Positions 45,232 to 54,161 are shown, numbered from the stretch's first letter. The stretch: DNA of 64,000 nt from UBA4416 sp048498515 (GCA_048498515.1 JBEHXV010000010.1:1-64000), one strand, 5' to 3'. The notes: a model not told the origin generated them from the sequence alone. Numbers and translations are program-made.

Positions 45232-45336
45232 GCTACCAGGCCAGCCGACGTTTTCTTTACTATTATTTTACATGAAAAAATTTCTTTAAATGCGAAATAG
45301 TAATAACTTTAGTGTAACAAATTAAACTAACAAGCT

Positions 45337-46020
45337 ATGGCAAAGAAAGCAACAAAAAAGAAAGCTTCAACAGGCTCAGCTGCAAAAAAAGCAGCGCCTA
45401 AGAAAGCGGCAAAGAAAGCTACTCCTAAAAAGGCAGCCAAAAAAGCAACGAAAAAAGCAGCCCCTAAGAAAGCTGCGAAAAAAACATCGCGACTTGTCGT
45501 GTCTAAAAAAGCAACTCCTAAAAAAGCAGCTAAAAAGGCGGTGAAAAAAGCAGCCAGCAAAAAAGCGGCACCTGCTCCTGCTCCAAAAGTAACTACAGTA
45601 AACCCGGCATTGGTGTTTAACGGTAATTGCGAAGCAGCCTTTATGTTTTACCGTGGAATATTTGGCGGCAATTTCAGCTATATTGGTAAATACAGCGAAA
45701 TGCCCATGGAAGGCGGACAACCCATTCCTGAACACCTGGCAAACAGGATCATGCATGTGGCATTACCCATTAGTAAAGAAACAGTATTGATTGGCAACGA
45801 TGCCATGGACGAATTCAGCCCTGGTCCGGCAACTGTTTATGGAAATAATTTTACAGTATCCATCGATGCTGCCACTAAAAACGAAGCCGATCGCTTATTC
45901 AATTCGCTTTCTTCCGGAGGCAATGCCGTTATGCCAATGAGCAATACTTTTTGGGGCGCATATTTTGGTGTACTGATCGACCCGTTCGGCATTAGCTGGA
46001 TGATCAACTTTAGTTCTTAA
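45337..46020 (+). CDS. Histone H1-like tail fused to a VOC (PhnB-like) domain
   Basis: The 227-residue protein has a Lys/Ala/Pro-rich tail (residues 1-78, repeats of KKAAPKKAAKKA), an APAPAP linker and a PhnB-like VOC domain (about 86-227, NPALVFNGNCEAAFMFYRGIFGGNF to FWGAYFGVLIDPFGISWMINF). The tail looks like the C-terminus of histone H1 and of bacterial H1-like proteins and should bind nucleic acid. The VOC domain is the same family as the stand-alone protein at 35456. Residues 50-55 (TSRLVV) break the repeat and are encoded by a near-palindrome also found at 25841. Function is unknown; DNA-directed VOC activity is inference. Confidence 0.88.
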   Translation: MAKKATKKKASTGSAAKKAAPKKAAKKATPKKAAKKATKKAAPKKAAKKTSRLVVSKKATPKKAAKKAVKKAASKKAAPAPAPKVTTVNPALVFNGNCEAAFMFYRGIFGGNFSYIGKYSEMPMEGGQPIPEHLANRIMHVALPISKETVLIGNDAMDEFSPGPATVYGNNFTVSIDAATKNEADRLFNSLSSGGNAVMPMSNTFWGAYFGVLIDPFGISWMINFSS

Positions 46021-46117
46021 GCATCGCAAAACGTTACGCTTCCCTTTTTTAATTTGTATCATAAAACAGCTCGGGCCTTACGTAATAAAGCCTACTGTTT
46101 GCTATTAGCTTCATTCA

Positions 46118-48490
46118 CTAAATTCGGATACCGATAACAGTGATGTCATCTACCTGCTCCAGGTTTCCTTTCCAATGGTCGATGGCCAGTGCTAACTCTT
46201 CGCGTTGCTGCTTCATCGGCAAACCTGACAGCGAGACCAGCAGGTTTTTCATTTGCCTGTACATGAATTTTTTTCCTTTGGGTCCACCAAACTGATCGGG
46301 CATCCCATCCGTTATGGCATACACAACATCTCCTTTCTGCAATTCAACCGTATGCCGTGTAAATGGCAACTCATCCCTGTCGTGCCTGCCAACCGGCATT
46401 TTATCGGCAGGCAATTCTATTAGTTCAATGTCGCCTGCACCATGACGGGCAATCCACACCGGATTGTTTGCTGCCGAATAGATCATTTTCCTATTGGCAA
46501 AATCAAAGCATAGTAAACTGCAATCCATTCCGTCCTTCCCACCCTCTTCGCTTCCGTCGTTTTTCAGGTGCTCAATAACGCGCAAGCGTGTTTCAAATAA
46601 GATCTCATCGGGCATAGTATAGCCCTTACTCATGGCCTCATTTAAACAGGCAATATTCAGCATACTCATAATGGCGCCAGGTACGCCGTGGCCTGTGCTA
46701 TCGGCAGTTGCCAGATAAAAGAGTTTCTGGTTAGCGGTTTCTGGTTTTTGGTTTTGTAAACCAGGAACTTTAAACCCCGAACCTGAACCCTCTGATGCCC
46801 AATAAAAATCTCCGCTCACAATATCTTTTGGTTTAAACAGAATGAAATAATCTTTAAGGTGTTCGTTCAGCAATACATCACTTGCCAACAGGCTGCGCTG
46901 GATTCGTTTCGCGTAATTGATACTGTCTATAATCTCTTTCTGCTTCTCTTCTACCTGGTGATTTTTATCTTCAATGATCTGCTTTTGCTGTTCAACTTCT
47001 TCTTTTTGTTGCAAGATGAGCTTATTGGCTTTTTTATTTTGCTGCAACCCCCTGAAAATAAATACCGAGAATAGGGTTACGAGGACTAAGCCTGCGCCAA
47101 CAAAAGTAATGATCATGTTCTGCCGCTTTTTTTCTTCGGCAGCCTTTAGCTCTATCTTTTCTTTTTCGAGCTTTGAAAGTGCCTTGATCTCTATTTCTTT
47201 TTTATCGTACTCGTTCTGAAACTGATTTTTGAGGCTGGCTTTCTTTGTCGTTTCATTACTGAGGCTATCGTTGATACGGGTATACAAAATGTGCATTTCC
47301 AGAGCCTTAGCAGGCTTGTTCTGTTTTTGATACGCCTTGAATAAATTTTCGGCTGCCGTTGCAACAAAAGAAGGGTAGCCACTTTCTTTACCAAGCGCCA
47401 GGCTTTTTTCATAATAAGAAATGGCTTTGGGAACATCGTTCTTTTGCTCAAAATACGTTCCCAGGTTCGAATAGCCGGTTGACATACCTTTTGCATTATT
47501 CAGTTCGGTAAACAATTCAAGCCCTTTCATGTAACTTTCATATACCTTATCATGCTCACCCATGGCCTTGTAAACATTGCCCGTTAAGTTATGTGCATAG
47601 GCCTCTGTGTATTTATCGCCAAGTTGTTTCGAGAGATCAAGTGCCCGCTTAAAAAAGGCCAGCGACTGTTCATACTTTTTTGCTTCGCCATACAGGTAAG
47701 CAATATTGATAAGAGAATAAATCGTTCCCTGTTGGTCGTTTATTTCTTCCCTCAGTTTCAACGCACGCTCGTGGTATTCCATGGCTTTTTTTGAATCGCC
47801 CTGTTCCTGGTATACCGAGCCAAGGTTATTCAGCGAATGCGCAATCCCTTCTTTGTCTTTGATCTCTTCCCTTATTTTCAGGCTTTTCGAATAATACTCC
47901 AGGGCTTTCACCGTATTTCCCTGCATGTTGAATAAATAACCAATGTTATTGAGCGTAGTAGCTATGCCATCGCGGTCTTTGATCTCTTCCCTGATGGCCA
48001 GGCTTTTATCATAATTTTCAAATGCCTGCTCCGTTTCACCAAGAGTTTCGTTTATATAACCAATATTATTATACGCTTCGGCTATACCGGCTTTATCTCC
48101 GTTCTTTTTGTACAACCCGAGTGCTTTGGCATAATTTTGTTTGGCGGCTTTATAATTACTCTTATCAGAATAATAGGAACCAATATTATTATACAGGTAC
48201 GGCAACAGTTTGGTATAAAAGCGTTCCAGCTGTTTATCCTGTTCTGAAAGGTTCAGGTTTTTTTCGGCAATGGCCCGCGATTTCTCCCACAGGAGGTAAG
48301 CCGAGTCAATGTTACGCAAATTAAGTGTTCCGGCCCAGGTGTAATAAATGTTACAGCGTGTGGTATCGTGCGTAGCTGTTTTCAGCGCCAGCTTAAGCGA
48401 GTCTGAAACATGAGCGGCCTGGCTGTAAGTTCGGGAAGATGGTACAAGTAATAAGAATAAGAACAGTTTTTTGAGAGCAGAATAGGTCAT
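46118..48490 (-). CDS. TPR sensor with a cytoplasmic SpoIIE phosphatase, second copy
   Basis: The start is set at 48490 (MTYSALKKLF), the second Met of the frame, before the signal sequence. The protein has about ten TPR units, one membrane helix (about residues 460-480), a coiled linker and a SpoIIE-type phosphatase domain (DIVSGDFYWAS, TADSTGHGVPGAIMS, GKDGMDCSLLCFD, ITDGMPDQFGG). It is a longer paralogue of the gene at 36794 with more TPR units. Both carry the same unusual insert before KLFYLATADSTGHG; its DNA here (46721-46793) is 68 of 73 bases identical to the other copy. Confidence 0.92.
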   Translation of the reverse strand: MTYSALKKLFLFLLLVPSSRTYSQAAHVSDSLKLALKTATHDTTRCNIYYTWAGTLNLRNIDSAYLLWEKSRAIAEKNLNLSEQDKQLERFYTKLLPYLYNNIGSYYSDKSNYKAAKQNYAKALGLYKKNGDKAGIAEAYNNIGYINETLGETEQAFENYDKSLAIREEIKDRDGIATTLNNIGYLFNMQGNTVKALEYYSKSLKIREEIKDKEGIAHSLNNLGSVYQEQGDSKKAMEYHERALKLREEINDQQGTIYSLINIAYLYGEAKKYEQSLAFFKRALDLSKQLGDKYTEAYAHNLTGNVYKAMGEHDKVYESYMKGLELFTELNNAKGMSTGYSNLGTYFEQKNDVPKAISYYEKSLALGKESGYPSFVATAAENLFKAYQKQNKPAKALEMHILYTRINDSLSNETTKKASLKNQFQNEYDKKEIEIKALSKLEKEKIELKAAEEKKRQNMIITFVGAGLVLVTLFSVFIFRGLQQNKKANKLILQQKEEVEQQKQIIEDKNHQVEEKQKEIIDSINYAKRIQRSLLASDVLLNEHLKDYFILFKPKDIVSGDFYWASEGSGSGFKVPGLQNQKPETANQKLFYLATADSTGHGVPGAIMSMLNIACLNEAMSKGYTMPDEILFETRLRVIEHLKNDGSEEGGKDGMDCSLLCFDFANRKMIYSAANNPVWIARHGAGDIELIELPADKMPVGRHDRDELPFTRHTVELQKGDVVYAITDGMPDQFGGPKGKKFMYRQMKNLLVSLSGLPMKQQREELALAIDHWKGNLEQVDDITVIGIRI

Positions 48491-48603
48491 AGTTTTTAGT
48501 CCAAACCTCAAGATAGTAAATAATTGGCATGTGCTAAAATTATTTAAGAACTCACAAAGAAGTCACCCGGAACGTGAATTGTATTTGATGTAATTTATTC
48601 CAT

Positions 48604-48644
48604 AAAAAAAGAGCTGCCCTCATCATAAAGGCAGCCCTCTTTTG
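48604..48644 (-). terminator. Terminator of the globin-like lipoprotein gene
   Basis: Arms AAAAGAGCTGCC and GGCAGCCCTCTTTT pair with a two-base bulge around a CTCATCATAAA loop. A run of T follows on the minus strand, about 20 bases past the stop codon at 48662. Confidence 0.8.
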
Positions 48645-48661
48645 AACTAAAAAAATTTCGA

Positions 48662-49258
48662 TTAACGCTGTACAATATCAGCCCGTGTTGTGTTTAATAA
48701 AGCCACCAGGTCGTTTACCAGCTGTGGGTTATTGGTAGAATTCACTCCGTTTTTTGCCAGCCCAATTCCAATGTCATTGACAAACTGGTTGAAATCGGCT
48801 GTGTTTACAGTACCCGTCATGCGTGTATTATGCATAGGGTCGTGCGCCTGCTTCATGCTGCGGCCTCCGTACAGGTAAGCGGCATTGCTGGCACCTGTTG
48901 CCGAACACATAAAATCGGTAAAGTTAAGGCTCAGGGCTGTTAAGCCCGAGGTATTCCCCGCACCCAGCTCGGCAAACAATACATTAAAGTAGGGTTGTAA
49001 TTGCGGATCGGCTGCAATGACGTTGATGGAACTGTCCACCACAGAGCGGAGCGTTAGTCTTCCCTGCTCTATCATGGTGCCCGGGTGTTTGGGATCGGCT
49101 ACCATCGTAGTACCACCAACACGTGAGTACAGGGTTGGTCCGGGATTCGGTGCAGGCGTTTCTTCAACCGGTGCCGGGTCATCTTTTTTCTTACAGGAAG
49201 GGTAAAGGAAGGCAACAGACATTACTACGGCTGCTGCCATTAATAGTTTCTTTTTCAT
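48662..49258 (-). CDS. Truncated-hemoglobin-like lipoprotein
   Basis: The start is set at 49258 because the lipoprotein signal (MKKKLLMAAAVVMSVAFLYPSC, Cys at 22) begins there; the frame opens at 49291. After an acidic, Pro-rich spacer comes a group 1 truncated-globin-like domain: LYSRVGG, PQLQPYF and FMCSATGA, then RSMKQAHDPMH, where the His after MKQA is the expected heme-binding proximal His. Envelope-anchored globins are uncommon and could handle O2, NO or redox stress at the cell surface. It shares an operon with the small membrane protein at 49313. Confidence 0.82.
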   Translation of the reverse strand: MKKKLLMAAAVVMSVAFLYPSCKKKDDPAPVEETPAPNPGPTLYSRVGGTTMVADPKHPGTMIEQGRLTLRSVVDSSINVIAADPQLQPYFNVLFAELGAGNTSGLTALSLNFTDFMCSATGASNAAYLYGGRSMKQAHDPMHNTRMTGTVNTADFNQFVNDIGIGLAKNGVNSTNNPQLVNDLVALLNTTRADIVQR

Positions 49259-49312
49259 GATGTTTTGGTTTTTATGCCTGCCTAATGGCAAACAGGGTTT
49301 ATACTGATTGGT

Positions 49313-49750
49313 TTAATTGATTAATTTCTTCACAGCATAAGCCATGTTATAAATAAAAGATTTCTTGCCTCCCATGGCCGGGCAGCCTGTTGCCGCCTGC
49401 TCCTGGCTCACTGTAAAACGTTTGGCCTTATAATTTCCCGATCGCATTAATTGGTCATAAACGCCTTGCGAATTTTGTTTTTGCAGGGAATAGGTATACA
49501 CAAGGATGCCATCCTTCACATTAAAAAAAGTACTCTCAATCCCATCCAGGTGTGCTACAAAGCTCCTGATCTTCCCGGCTTCGGCCGAATCGACTTTTTG
49601 TGTAAAATCAATGCGACTCAGTTGCCTGTCGTCAGGTTCCACCTGTTTATCTTTAATGACCATGGCCAGGTGAATGATGAGGGCCACAAACAACACAGCT
49701 GCTATGGACAGGCTGATGGCGGCAATTTTAAAGATCTTTTTCGCTTTCAT
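49313..49750 (-). CDS. Small membrane protein with an HMA-like domain
   Basis: The 145-residue protein has one N-terminal membrane helix (about 9-30). A soluble domain follows with the order strand-helix-strand-strand-helix-strand (RIDFTQKVDSAEAGKIRSFV, GIESTFFNVKDGILVYTYS, VYDQLMRSGNYKAKRFTVS). This resembles heavy-metal-associated domains but lacks the metal CxxC, so metal binding is doubtful. A single Cys lies in GCPAMGG near the C-terminus. It starts 54 bases upstream of the globin-like gene's start and is likely co-transcribed. Confidence 0.7.
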   Translation of the reverse strand: MKAKKIFKIAAISLSIAAVLFVALIIHLAMVIKDKQVEPDDRQLSRIDFTQKVDSAEAGKIRSFVAHLDGIESTFFNVKDGILVYTYSLQKQNSQGVYDQLMRSGNYKAKRFTVSQEQAATGCPAMGGKKSFIYNMAYAVKKLIN

Positions 49751-49903
49751 GTGATTGAAGTTTGATGACAGTTCAATGACATTTACGGCAAGCAGATGTG
49801 TTTGGATTTTTTATTTGGAAATAAATTTGTTAAAAAGAAAAATAAAAAATTGTTTTGTTTAACGACGCTTACCTATTAATAAAAAATAAACAGGTTTTAT
49901 TTT

Positions 49904-50491
49904 TTATTCAAACCTATAATTCGTCGTCCAAAACCTATAAGGCAATTTCGCATCATCGCCGGCATAATCAATACCTATTCGCGGACCGACATTGATATCA
50001 CTTTCTTTTACCTTCACACCATCATCCTGCAACCAAATTTCTTTTCCCGTTAATGACACATTGTTGTGAATGAGATCTATACCCAACGCCTGCGATACTT
50101 TGCCGGGACCTACGCACAACATGTTGGATAATTTTACACCACGTCGCACCACTATTTCCTCAATGCCTTTTACAGGGTAAATGGCACGAATTAACACCGC
50201 GTGTGGAACATCTTTGGCATTGGTTACAATATTAAACAAACGGTGAATGCCATAACACAAATACACATAGCTCACACCACCTTTGCTGTACATGGTTTCT
50301 GTACGGTTCGTTCTTCTTCCTCCATAAGCATGAGAGGCCTTATCAACAACGCCGGCATACGCTTCCGTTTCGGTAATGATGCCGCAGGTGAGTTTATTGT
50401 TGATACGTGTGCAAAGCGTTTTTCCGATCAGGTCTTTGGCCAGGAAAACAACATCGTCGTTCAAGTAATAGGAAGCTTTGAGAATGGACAT
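49904..50491 (-). CDS. 3-methyladenine DNA glycosylase (AAG/MPG family)
   Basis: The 195-residue enzyme removes 3-methyladenine and other alkylated or deaminated purines from DNA. The signature GIITETEAYAGVVDKASHAYGGRRTNR holds the catalytic Glu (ETEAY). YLCYGIHRLFNIVT and VGPGKVSQALGI are also typical. The length is normal. It is separate from alkB (28609) but adds a second alkylation repair route to the genome. The MEDS gene starts 27 bases upstream of its start on the same strand. Confidence 0.95.
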   Translation of the reverse strand: MSILKASYYLNDDVVFLAKDLIGKTLCTRINNKLTCGIITETEAYAGVVDKASHAYGGRRTNRTETMYSKGGVSYVYLCYGIHRLFNIVTNAKDVPHAVLIRAIYPVKGIEEIVVRRGVKLSNMLCVGPGKVSQALGIDLIHNNVSLTGKEIWLQDDGVKVKESDINVGPRIGIDYAGDDAKLPYRFWTTNYRFE

Positions 50492-50517
50492 GTGCTTGGA
50501 CCTGTTTCAGGATAATT

Positions 50518-51159
50518 TTATTTTTCGGGTACTAAAGAGCTTTGGCGCCTACGCTGCAGGGTTGGTAAAAATTCAAGTGGCTCAATGTAGTAAGGATTTT
50601 TGTGAATTTTTCCATTCATAATAACATGCGAATGTGTAGAAAGTACATCGGCCAGCACCCGGCCGCTGAAACGACTGATATCATACATACAAACCAGTGA
50701 ACAGGAATGCTTTGGTGTTAAAAGGTTTAGGCGTGCTTCGTACTCAATCAGCTCATCGGTTCCCGGAAGGTTCTTAAGAGCCCATACCATTTCGCCACAG
50801 GCTCTTACACTGGCATAGCCCTCGCTGTTTGCTTCAATCAAAGCATCTTCGAGCAGTTTCAGCATTTTCTCTGCTGCAAAGCTTCCTCCCTTCAGATAGG
50901 TATCTTCTGAAGCCAGTACATTTAACTGGCCGGTTCCTAATTTTTCTTTTACCGGGATCCCTGCATTCGCTAAACGTTCACAATGCTCGTGATGACAAGC
51001 GCTCTCAAGAATGTTAACAACCTTTTCCTGGTTGGCTAAACCTTCTTTCATATAGGGCAGGATCACTTCATACTGCTCGTCGCGTGAATCGAAGAAAGCA
51101 CAAATATGAATAGGGGCATGAAGCGTTTCGCCACAAATAGTTAAGGGTTGTTGTATCAT
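50518..51159 (-). CDS. MEDS-domain protein
   Basis: The 213-residue protein has a MEDS (DcmR-type sensory) domain: HICAFFDSRDEQYEVILPYMKEGL, a CHHEHCERLANAG region and a later VRACGEMVWAL motif. These RecA-like domains sense ligands in DcmR-type regulators and often sit beside kinases; this copy has no DNA-binding domain, so it may act by protein contact. Its stop codon is 26 bases before the start of the glycosylase gene, in the same direction. Ligand is unknown. Confidence 0.82.
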   Translation of the reverse strand: MIQQPLTICGETLHAPIHICAFFDSRDEQYEVILPYMKEGLANQEKVVNILESACHHEHCERLANAGIPVKEKLGTGQLNVLASEDTYLKGGSFAAEKMLKLLEDALIEANSEGYASVRACGEMVWALKNLPGTDELIEYEARLNLLTPKHSCSLVCMYDISRFSGRVLADVLSTHSHVIMNGKIHKNPYYIEPLEFLPTLQRRRQSSLVPEK

Positions 51160-51176
51160 TATACAAAAGTAATTTA

Positions 51177-51345
51177 AATAAATGGATCTATTAGACAGGG
51201 ATTACCCTGATAGGGAGGGGGGTACTGGAGGGATTAACGTTGTTGCTCCTTCGGGCATGCCCTGAGTCACAATATGGCAATGCTGGCTTCGTCAGCCTTT
51301 TATTTCTTCCTTCACACCCATTCATGCAAATTTGATGGGCGCTTG
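51177..51345. repeat. Dispersed-repeat-like intergenic block
   Basis: The stretch between the MEDS gene and tRNA-Cys holds TCCTTCGGGCATGCCCTGAG (palindromic GGGCATGCCC at 51259-51268) and AATGCTGGCTTCGTCAGCC (CTGGC/GTCAG arms). No gene is seen. The pieces look like REP-type repeats. Confidence 0.4.
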
Positions 51346-51356
51346 TGAAAAACAAA

Positions 51357-51380
51357 AAAGCCTCCTTTTCAGGAGGCTTT
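51357..51380 (-). terminator. Terminator of tRNA-Cys
   Basis: AAAGCCTCCT / AGGAGGCTTT with a 4-base loop lies 14 bases past the tRNA 3' end, with a T-run on the minus strand. Confidence 0.85.
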
Positions 51381-51393
51381 GCTGTATTTATCG

Positions 51394-51464
51394 AGGTCCC
51401 GAGCGGATTCGAACCGCTGTAGCAGCTTTTGCAGAGCTGAGCCTAGCCACTCGGCCACAGGACC
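51394..51464 (-). tRNA. tRNA-Cys (GCA)
   Basis: On the minus strand the 71-base gene folds as a normal cloverleaf. The acceptor GGTCCTG pairs with CGGGACC, the D arm is in TGGCCGAGTGGCTAGGC, the anticodon loop CTCTGCAAAAG carries GCA, and the T arm has GCGGTTCGAATCCGC. The discriminator base is U, as expected for tRNA-Cys. CCA is not encoded. Confidence 0.95.
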
Positions 51465-51469
51465 ATTTG

Positions 51470-51545
51470 AAATTATAAATGGAAAATTAAAAATGATAAA
51501 TGTTTTTCATTCAACATTTATCACCTATCATTTAACATTTCCAAG
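51470..51545. repeat. Imperfect palindromic TGATAAATG-type repeat
   Basis: Between the tRNA and YceH gene, AAAATGATAAATGTTTTTCATTCAACATTTATCACCTATCATTT forms an imperfect hairpin (TGATAAATGTT / AACATTTATCA). It resembles the TTATGAGT-type repeat at 17571 in style: short words and their complements repeated around a centre. Confidence 0.5.
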
Positions 51546-51638
51546 AACGGGTAGCAAAAATACACTTTTTTCTGCCAAAACCAACAAAAAATTATGTATC
51601 AACTGCGTTTTTTTGCTTGCCATCAGTAAAGAACTGCC

Positions 51639-52271
51639 TTATAACAAGCCCGATAATTTCTCTTTTAAATCGGCAAGTTCCTGTTCCAGCGCCGTAACGC
51701 GGGCTTCCAGCTCGGCAACCGAAGAGTGGGCGGTTTCTTCTACCGGCATTTCCTCCTCAACTGCCTGGCTTTCGCCGAGCAAATGTGCATAGCGGCCTTC
51801 CTTCTGGCCGGGCTGTTTAGGTAACTCTTTTACAAAAGGCGGCTCTGCCTGAATCAATCCATTGAGTGTTTCGAGCACCGACTCGAGGCCCGAAAATTCA
51901 TGCATGCGCCCCGCATTGGTATTCAGTTCTCCCGGGGTTTGGGGCCCACGCAGCAGTAACAAGCAAAGGATGGCTTCTTCGGCATCGGAGAGCGTAAAAC
52001 GTACCGAGAAATTATGCTTGTATTTGTTTACCCGGCTTCCGCCACCAATGGCGGTAGTTACCAAACCTTGTGTTTTTAAACTATTGATAGTTGATAGCAC
52101 CGTTGACTCATCATAGTCGGTTACCGGACGGCGCGATGTTTTTTGGTTGCAACCGGCAGCCAGGGCATTTACCGTCATGGGATAATAATCGGGTGTGACC
52201 TTGCTTTTTTCAAGAAGCGTTCCCAGCACACGCTGTTCAGCAGCGCTCAGTAGAGGTAGTTGATTTTCCAT
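51639..52271 (-). CDS. YceH-like DUF480 protein
   Basis: The start is set at 52271 (MENQLPLLSAAEQRVLGTLLEKS). The 210-residue protein has two winged-helix repeats, with YPMTVNALAAGCNQKTSRRPV and ESTVLSTINSLKTQGLV, then LRGPQTPGELNTNAGRMHEF. A C-terminal coiled segment follows (VAELEARVTALEQELADLKEKL). The YceH family is widespread, likely nucleic-acid-binding, and of uncertain function. It is upstream of the tRNA on the same strand and divergent from the aminotransferase gene. Confidence 0.9.
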   Translation of the reverse strand: MENQLPLLSAAEQRVLGTLLEKSKVTPDYYPMTVNALAAGCNQKTSRRPVTDYDESTVLSTINSLKTQGLVTTAIGGGSRVNKYKHNFSVRFTLSDAEEAILCLLLLRGPQTPGELNTNAGRMHEFSGLESVLETLNGLIQAEPPFVKELPKQPGQKEGRYAHLLGESQAVEEEMPVEETAHSSVAELEARVTALEQELADLKEKLSGLL

Positions 52272-52365
52272 ATGTATCAGGATTCTAAGATACAAAAAAG
52301 CGACATCTTTCCCTTACATTTTGCTTTGTTGCAGGCTAAGTGTATTTTAGTGAAAATTATTCGCG

Positions 52366-53508
52366 ATGCAAATCAACAGCAAGCTGCCCAATGTAGGCAC
52401 TACCATTTTTACCGTTATGAGTGGCCTGGCCAAACAACACAATGCCATAAACCTTTCGCAGGGCTTTCCCGATTTTGAGTGTCACCCTTCCCTGACGGCA
52501 TTGGCGAAAACCTATTCCGATCACAGCTATAACCAATATGCTCCCATGCCGGGCATTATCCAGTTACGTGAACAAATTGCCGCTTTAATGCAAAACTGCT
52601 ATGGCGCCACTTATGACCCTGAGACCGAAATTACCGTCACAGCCGGTGCCACGCAGGGCATTTTTACCAGCATCGCGGCTTTCATTCGACCGGGCGACGA
52701 GGTGATTGTGTTTGAACCTTGCTACGATTGCTACATCCCCGCTATTGAGGTAAATGGTGGTATTGCAAAACCCATTCAGCTGCAATACCCCGGTTTTGGC
52801 ATTAACTGGGAAAGGGTAAAAAATACCATTTCGGATAAAACAAAAATGATCATTATTAACTCACCGCATAACCCAAGTGGAACAACACTTGCGGAGGCCG
52901 ACCTGCTGCAACTGCAACAATTGGTTGCCGGTACCAACATCATAGTGGTGAGTGATGAAGTGTATGAACATATGTTGTTTGATGGCAAACAGCACCAGAG
53001 TGTGGCGCGTTTTAAAACACTGGCGGCGCAGTCCATTGTGGTTTCTTCTTTCGGAAAAACCATTCATGCCACCGGCTGGAAGATTGGTTATGTGGCCATG
53101 CCTAAAGAGTTGATGGCTGAGTTCCGTAAAGTGCACCAGTTCCTGGTGTTCTCTGTGAACCATGGTTACCAGATGGCGCTGGCTGAATATTTAAAAGACG
53201 AATTGAATTACAAAGGTCTGCATCAATTTTACCAGACCAAACGCGATTATTTCCGCAAGCTGGTTTCCTCATCACGCTTTCAGCTCGAAGCTTGTACAGG
53301 CACTTACTTTCAGCTGATGAGTTATAAAAACATTACGGATGAAAAAGATACGGAGCTCGCCATTCGGTTAACCAAAGAAAAAGGTCTGGCCGCTATTCCC
53401 CTATCGGTTTTTTACACCGGCCAGCTACAACAGCAGTTATTGCGATTTTGCTTTGCCAAAAAAAACGAAACACTGGAAAAGGCCGCGGAGATTATTTGCC
53501 GCATTTAA
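52366..53508 (+). CDS. Class I aminotransferase (methionine/glutamine-type, YbdL-like)
   Basis: The 380-residue PLP enzyme has NLSQGFPDFECHPSLTALAK at the N-terminus and NQYAPMPGIIQLREQIA. Its PLP-binding Lys is in SSFGKTIHATGWKIGY. This pattern fits the YbdL/kynurenine-aminotransferase/glutamine-transaminase-K group, whose members transfer amino groups between methionine or glutamine and 2-oxo acids. An omega-amidase-like gene lies 5.8 kb downstream on the same strand, as expected for such a transaminase. It overlaps the convergent OMP gene by 4 bases at the stop codons. Confidence 0.92.
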   Translation: MQINSKLPNVGTTIFTVMSGLAKQHNAINLSQGFPDFECHPSLTALAKTYSDHSYNQYAPMPGIIQLREQIAALMQNCYGATYDPETEITVTAGATQGIFTSIAAFIRPGDEVIVFEPCYDCYIPAIEVNGGIAKPIQLQYPGFGINWERVKNTISDKTKMIIINSPHNPSGTTLAEADLLQLQQLVAGTNIIVVSDEVYEHMLFDGKQHQSVARFKTLAAQSIVVSSFGKTIHATGWKIGYVAMPKELMAEFRKVHQFLVFSVNHGYQMALAEYLKDELNYKGLHQFYQTKRDYFRKLVSSSRFQLEACTGTYFQLMSYKNITDEKDTELAIRLTKEKGLAAIPLSVFYTGQLQQQLLRFCFAKKNETLEKAAEIICRI

Positions 53509-54161
53509 AGCCTGAAGAAAGAAAAACCGACACCTACCTGGTATACCTCGTTTTTATAGGCGGGTAAACTGTTGGTGCCATTCCAGTTATTATTTTCAAA
53601 ATCCACATTATAGCGCCCCCATACCCACACGCGTTTAAACGTAAACTCCACACCGGCGCAACCGCCAATATTGTTGTAGGAAATTTTAGTGTTCTCAGCT
53701 TTCACCGCTTTGGCCAGTTCTCCATCATCACCTTTCACCCTGTCGGATACGGAAACCAAATAGGAATACTGTGGCCCTACCACAATATGGAACCATTTGG
53801 CGGGCTTGATCTGTAATAATAAAGGAAAATCGAGATAGGCTGCGCTTCGTGTAAACACATAGTTGCTTGAATCGACATGGTTGGAACCCGAAAAACTTTT
53901 CTGTGAAATAAGCGCTTCCGCCTTTAGACCAAGGTATTCATTAAAGGCAAGGCTTGCAAAAGCGCCACCCACATAACCGGTTTTGGTTTCAATGGAAAAA
54001 GCCGGGGCACCCTCCATTTGCAAGGTGTTATAATTTAAGCCTGCTTTCAGCCCCAGTTCCAACCTGGGGATCCTGGGAGTAATTGCTTCGGCTACCGCCT
54101 CCTGGGCTATGGTTTTGAAACATAACAGGCTTAACAGAATTATATAGACAAATGGTTTCAT
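53505..54161 (-). CDS. Outer-membrane beta-barrel protein
   Basis: The start is set at 54161 because the signal peptide (MKPFVYIILLSLLCFKTIAQ) begins there. The 218-residue product has alternating amphipathic strands (LELGLKAGLNYNTLQM, YVGGAFASLAFNEYLGLKAEALIS, GCAGVEFTFKRVWVWGRYNVDF) and ends in a barrel-closing GVGFSFFRL. This fits the PorT/OmpW-like small barrels of Bacteroidota. Function is unknown. The stop codon overlaps the convergent aminotransferase gene by 4 bases. Confidence 0.85.
   Translation of the reverse strand: MKPFVYIILLSLLCFKTIAQEAVAEAITPRIPRLELGLKAGLNYNTLQMEGAPAFSIETKTGYVGGAFASLAFNEYLGLKAEALISQKSFSGSNHVDSSNYVFTRSAAYLDFPLLLQIKPAKWFHIVVGPQYSYLVSVSDRVKGDDGELAKAVKAENTKISYNNIGGCAGVEFTFKRVWVWGRYNVDFENNNWNGTNSLPAYKNEVYQVGVGFSFFRL

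Noticed and set aside
45376..45756. Cys/Phe/Arg-rich minus-strand frame of 126 residues
   Set aside because: It is the antisense shadow of the Lys/Ala repeat of the H1-like tail.
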